A stretch of 64,000 bases of DNA, from positions 6,566,501-6,630,500 of the forward strand of contig CM065815.1 of NCBI GenBank assembly GCA_033398695.1. The letters run 5' to 3'. Numbering within the stretch: position 1 is the stretch's first letter; the number at the start of each line of letters is the position of its first letter. Shown piece by piece: positions 55,372 through 64,000 of this stretch. This DNA is from Orobanche coerulescens (lineage: Eukaryota; Streptophyta; Magnoliopsida; Lamiales; Orobanchaceae). Below the pieces are notes generated by a model that ran no database searches, was not told the DNA's origin, and saw only the letters and a program-made list of their open reading frames with translations. Position numbers and translations under genes: made by a program.

Positions 55372-56436
55372 TGTTGGGAAAAAATACCGACTAACGTCAC
55401 GTCACAACGAATAAAGCGAAACCTCATTTGACAAATTCACACTCTTCAATCGTAATTTTGTGGTTACCGACGAGTAGAGCAACAATTACAACTCGATAAA
55501 ATTAATACAAATGATATTCGAAAGCAATAAATAACGAGACACAATTTTAGCGTGGAAAACCCCTCAAGACGAGAGTAAAAACCACGGGACCGAAGTCGCT
55601 TAAATTCACTATCACCAATACACACAAATACACAATCGTCCCTAGTAAAAACTAGGGGTATACACCAATCGTCAAATACTTGGTAATAAATGTTCTTCAA
55701 GTATTTGGAATCAACAACAACAACAAGATCGAGAAAGGAAACAACCGTAAATAGCTTACACAAAGAGCTAACGAAATACCTGTACTTCCGGACTCAAAAA
55801 CTCGATCTACACCGGTGAAAAGATTTGCCCAATAGCTACCAAGCTCTTGTCAAAAGATCACGACGATCCGACCGATAAATCTCTGGGAAATTGAAGAAAT
55901 GTATTTCTCTCTCTTGTTTCTCTCTCTATATCTCTCTCTCTCTTGTTCTTCAATGTGTAGGTGAAAGATGTGAATAACTCCCGCAGCAAACAGCATAAAA
56001 AGGAACAACATGTGCAAGGTTGACCCGTGTGCCGCGGCACACAGCGCAAAAATGCGCCCAGGTATTCGGCAGGGGCCGCGGCCCAGCAGGAGGGTGCCGC
56101 GGCCGTGTCTGAGCCACTTTGGCCATCCAAGCAAGCAGCGGGGGCCGCGGCTCGCAGGATGTGCGCGGCCCAGGTGATCGCGGAGTCTCGGCAGGGGCCA
56201 CTCGGCAGGGCCCGGCAGGGGTGTGCTCGGCAGGGGCCGCGGCCCAGAGTACAGTGTCGGCCAGTGCTGAGTATCTTCGGCGGGGGCCGCGGCTCGGCAG
56301 CTGTGTGCCGCGGCCCAACGGTGCAGGTGAGGACAAAAGTCATTTCGAGCGAAGTGCCACGGACCGGAGGGTTTGTGCCGTGGCCCGGAGTCCGGTCGAC
56401 TCCGAAAAAGCCTATATTTCGGAAATTACTCCTACA
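55372..56436 (-). repeat. Copia 5' LTR
   Basis: 1065 bp, matching 40873-41945 with small indels, several in the GC-rich block at 56028-56400. Flanked on the right by CATCC, the target-site duplication. Confidence 0.92.
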
Positions 56437-56479
56437 CATCCTAGTGTAATGGTGTTCTTATTATTTTATAATAAAAATA

Positions 56480-57340
56480 GTCAACTTTAAATTAAAAGAA
56501 AGACATAAGATAATTCAGTTTATATTTCATTTAACACTTTTTCGCTTAGACAATTTTAATTCAATTTTTTTTTTAAATTTTCTAGTTTTTACATGTATCA
56601 ATTAATAATGATCTGTAACATTTATTAGGCAAGAGGGACTCGTTGGCGGGGTGGGCTTCGGGATGGACTGGTGGCTTCGACCCCGAAAATGGACACTCTC
56701 TCTCCCTTGAACCAGGGCCGCAAAAAGGGAATCCGATTTGACGAGTTGGTCTCACCATAACAAATCGGGATATTCTTAACGGCTCCCAACTTTCTTTCTT
56801 TATTTCGCAAAAAGCAACGAATTTTCGAATAGATTTTTTCGAAGTCAAGGGTATGTTTGGCAAACTAGCTGGTAGATTGTAACTCGTAAATGGTAGCCGG
56901 AAACTGGTGATTGTCTTTAGAAATGTTTGATAAAATTAGCTCGAAGTTTTTTAAATGTATAAAATCAGTGTTTGGTAAAATATACTGTTGAGAGAAATTA
57001 TAGAAAATGTATCATTACAATAACCAAAATTAAACAAATTAATATGTTTTATATAGATAGATACAATAACCAAAATTAAACAAATTAATATGTTTTATAT
57101 AGATACTAACAAAAACAATAAAAACACAAAAAAAGTAATATATTAAAAGTTATTAGTAAATTATTTAACAAATATATTAATATATATGTTTTTAGAACAC
57201 GTACCATTTATGCATTTGTATTATACGGGGACCATTTCTTTTAATTATTTTAAACATGGGGCATTTTTATTAATAGTTTTTTTCTTTGTTTTTTGTCACC
57301 TCCATAGTTTTTTGCGGGAAAGGACAACATACTTCAAATA
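56480..57340. other. Insert absent from X1, with an organelle-like GC segment
   Basis: Relative to copy X1 (39128) about 860 bp is extra here. Within it 56637-56850 is GC-richer and sharply different from the AT-rich flanks; its open frame on the minus strand (about 56810-56625) has no known domain. It could be an organelle-derived segment or part of an unknown element. A 46-bp tandem repeat lies at 57017-57108. Confidence 0.4.
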
Positions 57341-57884
57341 CATACACAATTAAAATATTGTACTTTCAAAGTACAATGCCTAAAAAAAAGTAAATTGAAA
57401 ACATGAAATAGAAATCAAAGTAATATGCTATATTAGACATAAAAATAAAACTACATTGCTATTTATCGTAGTTAGACGATGATTTGGCTAAATGTAAGGA
57501 ATAGCAATTTACTTCATTTTTATGTCTAATATTAATATATCATCATGCATAAATTGTTGTTTCCTATTTTTTCCGTTTTTTTTTCATAAGATTGTTATAA
57601 AAAATTTCCAATTTCTTTTTACCTGGATTAATTAACTTTGAACAAAAGTCACTAATAATGCTTCTTTCATTTATCTTTTTAGCATCTTACTAATGCAAAA
57701 AATGATGATTCAGCAAGTATTGTGATGTAACCCGAAGAAAATGAAAGTAAGTTACTATAATGCACAAATAAGACTACCATTTCTGTTAATATTCTTTTAA
57801 CATGGACCATTTATGTTAAAAAAATGTAATAGTCACAATTTGTTAATATTGTTTAAACAGATGCCATTTATTGCTTAATGAAGA

Positions 57885-60122
57885 CTACTAGGTTCTTTTC
57901 ATCACAGAATTGGCTTATGCTCAATATGTTGTATTTGAGCCCTTTGACATAATGTACTTTGGATATGGTTATGTTTTCTCTGTGCAGCTCTCCAAATTCT
58001 TTTGTCTGACCTCCAGAGCTATCTCCAAAAATTACATGTGAACCTCTTTATTTGATGTAGTTTGAGAGCACCTTCTTATTCCCTGTCATGTGCTTTGAGC
58101 ATCTAGAATCTACAAACCATTTTTCACCTCCTATTGTTGAACTTGGAGAGATGTGGTAGTAGTCCTTCCACCTTTTCTGCAATCAGACAAGCAGAGATTT
58201 AGGTACCCAAATTTATGTGGGTCCTTTAGGGTTAGTAGGTTTTCTGGAGAATTGGTTTCTCCTTGGATTATAAAAGTTATGTTGACTGACTACCCCTAAA
58301 AGGTGTGTGCTGTATGGGTCTATATCCTTGGTTAGGATTGTGCTGTATATGTCTCATAAAATCTGTGGTGTGGGCCATTTCTAAATCTTAGCTGAGACCA
58401 TTTATTAAATCGTTGGGGTCTCCACACCTGTTCATTTTGGAACTTTGGATAACCTTGCGGTTTCCATTTACCTCTCCTATTTTGAAATATGTTTTTGGGG
58501 AGTCTTTGGTAATAGTTGGCATAGTGTTTTGACTGCTGCTTTTGCCTTGGCCATTGCCTAGTCTCATGTCTAGGTGGCTGCCTTGTTAATCTTGGTTGCT
58601 GCCTATTTTGAAATACAGGTTCATATGTAGGCTCAACAGTCTGAACAATTGTTTCTCCCTTGATAAAGGTGGTTTTTGAACTAGAGGGAGTGTTGGGGTC
58701 ATATCCAAGGCCTGATCTTAAACAAAGTGGCCTCTTGTTCATACACAATTCATCGAGGGTTCTGGATGCCTTTAAGGATGTTAATTTCCTTAGCTTGTGT
58801 TTTACTTAGGAGTGTCAGTTTAGCAAACTCAGATTTGACATGAGCAAGTGCAGCTGATTTCTCACTGTTTAAGACAGTTAGCCTTTTAATCGGAGCTGTA
58901 GTATTATCAGCTGAGTTTTTCAATTTGTTTTCAGCCTGTTTTTCAGATTCATATTTGATTTTTGTTAACTCTAGACTGAGTTTTTCAATATTATTTTTCA
59001 GCTGCCTATTCTCATCTTGCAGCTGTGTTTTCTCGGCTGTCACAGTCAAGTGTGCAGATTTGAATTTTTCAAAGTCTTTGAGGAGCTGATTCACATATTC
59101 ATGTAAGTCAATATCTTGAGATATGTCTGAACTGTCATTATTTGAAATTGAGGTTTTAGATGTTACCTCTTCATCAGCTAGGTTGGCCATCAGACAATTA
59201 TAGTCTTCATCATTATCAGAGAAGAATCCTCCACTTGATTCTACTTTTCTCAATATGGTCTTCTCCAATGAGATCTTTTCTCTTGTCCTCTTTTCTGCCC
59301 ACTTCTTTTTTGGATTCATCCTTCTTGAGCTCCGGACAATCAAACTGGATGTGTCCAGTTTTGTGGCAGTTGTAACATTCCACCTTACAGTTGCGAGCCT
59401 TTTGGTTTCTCCTTGGATTCTCCTTGTAATTCTTCTTGTACTTGGAATAATTCTTCCTGAAATTACTGAACCTCTGCATGATGAAAGCCATTTCTTCTTC
59501 CAAATTCAGAGGGTTGGGGGGACTGACTTCAGCTAGGCTCTTTGCAGGTGATTCTGCTGCAAATGCTATTCCTTTTTCACCTGGTTCATTAGATGATGAA
59601 CAGGGCAGCTCAAATTCATATGCCTTCAGCTATTCCTTTTTCACCTGGTACATTAGATGATGAACAGGGCAGCTCCAATTCATATGCCTTCAGATAAGAG
59701 AACAGCTCCTGGATCTTTATTTTGTTGAGATCCTTTGACTCTTTCATGGCCACATCCTTCATGCTCCATTCAGGATTGAGAGATCTTAAAACTTGTAGGG
59801 CCATCTCCCTGTTGCCATATGTCTTTCCAAGGGAGTTTATTTCATTTATGATCTCAGTGAATCTTGTGTCCACTTGGTCAATTGATTCACCATTATTCAT
59901 CTTGAAGTTGTCAAACTTTTGAGTGGCAATTGACAACTTATTTTCCTTAATCAGCTCGGTTCCCTCACACATTACAGCTAATGTGTCCCAAATTTTCTTT
60001 GCATTTTTGCAGTTCTTAATCTTCACCATGGTGGCTTTATAAAGAGTTTGGTACAGCACATCTCTGGCCTGGTAAGTTGGTAACCGTTGTGAATTAAAAA
60101 CGAAATCATATCGTAGTTTCAA
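57885..60122 (-). pseudogene. Second copia element: truncated gag and protease
   Basis: On the minus strand: UBN2 Gag (60122-59616; KKIWDTLAVMCEGT, FDNFKMNNGESIDQVDTRF, VLRSLNPEWSMKD), knuckle CYNCHKTGHIQFDC (near 59380), a coiled coil (about 59110-58920), and protease-region motifs WFVDSRCSKHMTG (near 58105, active-site G changed to R) and LSISQFCDE (57890). No LTR, integrase or RT is present; both ends are truncated. Its sequence is unlike the copia element at 40873. Confidence 0.85.
59565..59692. repeat. 64-bp tandem duplication in copia gag
   Basis: Two adjacent copies of a 64-bp unit (59565-59628 and 59629-59692) differ by two bases. Because 64 is not a multiple of three, the duplication shifts the gag frame between the UBN2 domain and the zinc knuckle. 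Confidence 0.88.
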
Positions 60123-60833
60123 GATTGCATAAAATTGTAGAATGTTAAAACAAAAGCTGTTAGTATTTAAAGATTACATGTGAAGAGACTCTTTTAAATG
60201 TAACGTCTTAGAAAAAGTCTTTTTTTACATGTACTCTTTTAATGTGAATAAACTATTTTAATTATGGAAACCTAATTAGTACCGACCATTACACTATGAA
60301 TATTTAGATGCAATGGGTGCAACACACGGGTTGATAAAATATTACACTATGAACAATTAAAATAAATACAATACATTACATATAACTAATTACATAGACT
60401 AAAAGAATTCTACACGGAAAAAGTGTTACGGATGAGTCCTTATTCATATTAAAAGACTACATGTGAAAAGACTATTTTAATTGTAACTTTAATGTAAATA
60501 AACTAATTTAAATACAAAAGTTATGATAACATCACAATTAAATTCTCTAAAATAAAGACAATACAAATTCTCTAATAGGCATCTAAATACCGTCATATGC
60601 TCATTGAAGCGTCTGCAATCAAAGACCGTGCATCGCACGGGTTGGATCAAGCCTCGTTTTTTATAAATAATGGACGCTTCATGAACATAAATAAATTTCT
60701 CTATAAAGTGCAAACAACTCTTTAAAACAAATCAAACGGTTAATGAATTATGCATGTACTAATTGCAAACAACTCCTTAAAATTGTACTAAGTTTTTTAA
60801 ATTTTGATTTTGTTGTTTGCGCGTTATTCTATA
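60123..60833. other. AT-rich stretch without a gene
   Basis: Nothing coding is seen. A decayed repeat built on TTACATGTGAARAGACT occurs near 60172 and 60454, and CCGTGCATCGCACGGGTTGG (60628-60647) is a palindrome of the same type as at 28592, but without CTRR after it. Confidence 0.6.
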
Positions 60834-61921
60834 GGCAAAATAGCTCTACTAGGGACTGAAGTTTGCCATTTTTATCACTTAAGGGACTAAAGTTTTAAGT
60901 GTTTCAAACAAGGGACTAAAGTTTAACAGGCCACCTAGCTACTCAGTTAGTTTGGTCCAAGTAAGTTTTAACGGACATGGCCACGTTAAGATTTTATTTA
61001 TTGGTCGGTAATAATAAAATAATCATAAACAAAATTCCGATTTTGTAATAGTAATAAATAATAACAAAAAATATAAAAGTCTAAAAAATATAAAAAATTA
61101 AAAAATCTGTATTTTTTAGAAAAACTGAAACTTTATTTTTTTTCAAAAATATAGAATATTAATATTAAAAATCTAATGCTTTTATTTAAAGTTAAAAATT
61201 AAAAATATTTGGATCCGATTTATAATTAGCCTTTGGTTTGTTTTTTTTAGATTTTTTGATTTTTTTGTAAAATAATATTTATTTATGAAAAAAATCTCAA
61301 TTTTAAAAATAAAAGTTTATAAATTAGATCCAAATTTTTCTAATTTTTTATTTTCGAATTTTAAATTAAAACATCCGATTTTAAGTACTAATATTCCAGA
61401 TTTTTTTAAAAAAATTGAGAAAAAAATAAAGTTTCATTTTAAAAAAAAATCCAGATTTTTTTTTTATATTTTTTAGACTTTATATTTTCATTATTATTTT
61501 ATTATTATTACAAAAAACTGAATTTTTTATTATATTTTTAATTTTATTTTTAACTTTAAATAAAAGCATTAGATTTTTAATATTAATATTCTATTTTTTT
61601 TTTAAAAAAATAAAGTTTCAATTTTTCTTAAAATTACAGATTTTTTTATTTTTTTATAGTTTTTAGACTTTTATATTTTTTGTTATTATTACAAAAATCT
61701 GAATTTTTTTTATTATTTTATTATTACCGACCAATAAAATGCTGACACGTGGCACTTAACGGCCATGTAATCAATCCGTTAAAACTTAACGGGACCAAAC
61801 TAACGGAGTCCCTAACGGGTGAAACGGATTAAACTTTAGTCCCTTGTTTGAAACACTTAAAACTTTAGTCCCTTAAGTGCTAAAAATGACAAACTTCAGT
61901 CCCTAGTAGAGCTATTTTGCC
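60834..61921. mobile_element. MULE-type foldback element with very long TIRs
   Basis: Ends GGCAAAATAGCTCTACTAGG are near-perfect inverted repeats, and the similarity extends through most of each half (for example TAAAAGCATTAGATTTTT and its complement in opposite halves), so the whole element folds on itself. Flanks TATTCTATA (60825-60833) and TATCCTATA (61922-61930) are 9-bp duplications with one mismatch, as for Mutator-like elements. No transposase. Confidence 0.85.
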
Positions 61922-62091
61922 TATCCTATATTATACTCGCTTTATGCATCAATTATATTAAGATATTTTTCAGGCACGAGTTGTAATAAAAGTTAGTAAT
62001 TTGGGGTATGAATTTCACTAAAATAAATAAAATTACTGATAAAAATAAGATAAAATAAATAAGTATTAAGAAAATGAGCGGATAAAAATTA

Positions 62092-62291
62092 TTCCTTCTG
62101 TCCGAACAATCTTGAGGCATATTGATCTTTTGCGTTCAACAATTTTCAAGTTTGACTACGAATTAATCTCAAACTATAATGATAAATATAAAACTTTACA
62201 TTTTATCATTGTAGTTTGAGATTAATTCATAGTTAAACATGAATATTATTGACCGCAAAAAGTCAATACAACTTAAGATCGTCGGAACATT
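62092..62291. mobile_element. Stowaway-like MITE, 200-bp hairpin
   Basis: Two arms of about 90 bases (one containing GACTACGAATTAATCTCAAA, the other its near-complement) form a long inverted repeat, with TCCTTCTGTCCGAAC-type ends recalling the CTCCCTCCGTCC end of Stowaway and a TA at each border. It lies about 135 bp before the start codon of the SET-domain gene. Confidence 0.75.
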
Positions 62292-62425
62292 ATAAAATTT
62301 TAGGTTAATTGGTGGGCTAGGAGGAGAATAGTTGCCATCTCTATATTTTCTTAGAATTCTAGGAGTTAATCCGAAACTTAAGAGGCTACCCTTTTATTCC
62401 CTCGATTTCCACAGTTTCACTAAGA

Positions 62426-62935
62426 ATGGCGACCGGCTTGGAAGAGGCCAAGCTCCAGCTTTTCATTCAGTGGCTGGAGGTCCGTTTATACTTCTTCAAG
62501 AAGCATTTTTTTTTTATATAGATAGATTGTCTATCCTCATTATTGTTGCAATTATTTGAGCGAAAATACTAAATGGCTTTTAAATCCAGCTGAATGGAGC
62601 GGAACTACGGGGTTGTAGGATCAAATACTGCAGTTCCAGTAAAGGATTTGGAATTTTTTCATCTAACGACGTGCCTGATGGTAATAATGTTGAGATTTGT
62701 GATTGGAGAAAATGTGCTTGAACTTATCTTAAGTTTACATCACTTGTGACAATGAGATACTCATATATAAAGATTGATTCTTGACATTTATGTATGTAGA
62801 AGATTATTCGAAACCCCTCCATTCTGTATTCGACAATTTACGCTTTCTATTTTGCTTGGTAAGTAGGATGCAATGCTGGTTATTGCTGTTTTTTGTGTTT
62901 CAACAGGAAATATGAGAACATGTTGAATTTTATTA

Positions 62936-62972
<37 letters not shown>

Positions 62973-63788
62973 CATCAATTAGTATTTGTGTGTGCAAGTA
63001 TTTCAGGAATTTTGCTGGTGGTTCCACTTGATCTGGCAATAACTCCTATGAGGGTACTAGAAGATCCATTAATTGGACCTGAATGTAGAACAATGCTTGA
63101 GGAAGGAGAAGTTGACGATCGATTCTTGATGATGTTATTTCTAACTGTGGAACGTCTTCGAAAGAACTCTTTATGGAAGCCGTAAGTAAAAAAAGAAAAT
63201 ACCTTGTACTTTTCTTCTGTGTAGAGGAGAGAAAACTACGTGTATAACTTAGACATTATTCTCATAACGAGACGGTCCTTCGGTTCTAATAATAATAATA
63301 AACAAATCATCGTCTGATCTTGATCTCAGGTATCTAGATATGCTTCCTACTGAATTTGGAAATCCACTTTGGTTTACTGATGATGAACTTATAGAGCTAA
63401 AGGGAACCACATTGCACCGGGCCACTGAACTGCAGGTAGAGTTTCTACCCTTTAATAAAAACGCTGTTGCTGAATGTTTAAAATATTTTGGAGTTGGCTT
63501 TTAATTGCTTGGCATAAACAGTAGTCAAATATGCACCTTTGCTATGTTGTTATCATTAGTTAGTACATTGAGTTATGTTATGTGCACTCATGGTAGTTAG
63601 GGATGAGACGTGTGAATCGAAAGCTATATTTTTTTATATACTTTGCAGAATTGTTTCCTGATATTTACCAGTAGCATATGACTGAAGACATGTTTGTGTT
63701 AACAGAAGAAAAACTTGAAGTCTTTATTTGATGAGAAAGTGAAGAAATTGGCGGAAAAGCTTTTGGTTCTTGATGGCAATCCGGAAAG
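62426..63788 (+). CDS. Rubisco-LSMT-like SET-domain methyltransferase, 5' part
   Basis: A host gene running off the window. Exons by GT/AG borders and phase: 62426-62479, 62590-62680, 63007-63181, 63330-63435, 63706-63788, then further exons outside. The start MATGLEEAKLQLFIQWLE is the first ATG of an open exon. The SET N-terminal motif is RGCRIKYCSSSKGFGIF; then VPLDLAITPMRVLEDPLIGP, RFLMMLFLTVERLRKNS, KPYLDMLP and LWFTDDELIELKGTTL. These belong to the plant SET family related to Rubisco large-subunit lysine methyltransferase, which uses S-adenosylmethionine; the substrate of this member is unknown. All five exons are open and in phase, unlike the rest of the window. A run of about 27 T lies in intron 2. 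Confidence 0.88.
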
Positions 63789-64000
63789 GTTGTGTTCGTA
63801 CTGTAAATACATTCTCGTTTTATGTAAATCTCATGCCTTGTTTCGAACATTCTCCGCCCAATGTTATACCATTTTACACGCAACATCTTTCCAATAACGT
63901 GTTCCTTGCTTTTGCAAGAGTTTTAGGTGTTCACCACATTTATTATCTCTTAAATAATTTCCCCCATGGAAGAAATCTCAAATATTGCTGAGCAAAATTT

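Larger units (their letters stand above)
40873..56436 (-). mobile_element. Ty1/copia element (Tork/TNT1-like), split by Gypsy-2
   Basis: LTRs at 40873-41945 and 55372-56436 (ends TGTTGGGAAA and TCCTACA as read on the plus strand), a perfect 5-bp duplication CATCC (40868-40872, 56437-56441), PBS, gag, protease, integrase, RT and RNase H in copia order on the minus strand. Gypsy-2 (45128-54484) is inserted at the gag-protease junction. Without it the element is about 6.2 kb. Confidence 0.93.

Noticed and set aside
60628..60647. Second Helitron 3' end from a CCGTGCATCGCACGG palindrome
   Set aside because: On neither strand does CTRR follow at the usual distance; treated as a common plant palindrome.
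62788..63039. Minus-strand frame with a lysine run near the SET gene
   Set aside because: It is the antisense of the poly(T) tract in intron 2.

Overview
This is plant nuclear DNA, from an angiosperm and probably a eudicot. It has chromovirus (Tekay/Del-like), Tat-like, Athila-like and Ty1/copia retrotransposons, a CACTA (En/Spm) transposon with spliced transposase genes, hAT, MULE and Stowaway-type small elements, and one intron-rich host gene at the right edge. I saw no tRNA, rRNA or CRISPR array.

Layout. 1-8702 is a Ty3/gypsy element (Gypsy-1) whose 5' LTR is cut by the window start; a 1.2-kb solo LTR of a Tat-like element (3430-4625, TSD AGTCT) sits in its RNase H region. Gypsy-1 lies inside the TNP2 gene of a CACTA transposon, which resumes at 8703 and stops at 9568. 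The sequence then jumps into the internal region of the same Tat-like element (9569-15329: gag on the minus strand, an opposing gene with its own TATA box and introns, no pol) and its LTR (15330-16500). After that the 3' part of Gypsy-1 and its LTR (16501-20535) and the CACTA sequence (from 20536) are repeated. So 3430-9568 and 15330-21400 are two copies of one locus, one with a solo LTR and one with a longer Tat element. CACTA continues through TNP2 (20537-23841), a PTTA/TNPA-like gene (24032-27760), subterminal repeats, a possible Helitron end and captured gene fragments, to a TIR at 32933.

33188-37020 is a truncated Athila-like element. 37.0-40.9 kb is AT-rich DNA with two 8-bp-TSD MITEs and a small hAT element. 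40873-56436 is a minus-strand Ty1/copia element (TSD CATCC) split by a complete-length but defective Tekay-like element, Gypsy-2 (45128-54484, TSD TTCTT). 57.9-60.1 kb is a second, truncated copia gag-protease. 60834-61921 is a MULE-type foldback element and 62092-62291 a Stowaway-like hairpin. From 62426 a host gene for a Rubisco-LSMT-like SET-domain protein runs off the right edge.

Main points: (1) the LTRs of both Tekay-like families carry dense arrays of one 12-bp near-palindrome, TAGCGYRCGCTA, just upstream of a TATA box, arranged in Gypsy-2 as a higher-order repeat of about 130 bp; (2) the duplicated locus joins two allelic states; (3) differences between its copies concentrate at CTG/CAG/CCG sites in a way that suggests basecalling errors at CHG-methylated cytosines, so many frameshifts in the first 20 kb may not be real.
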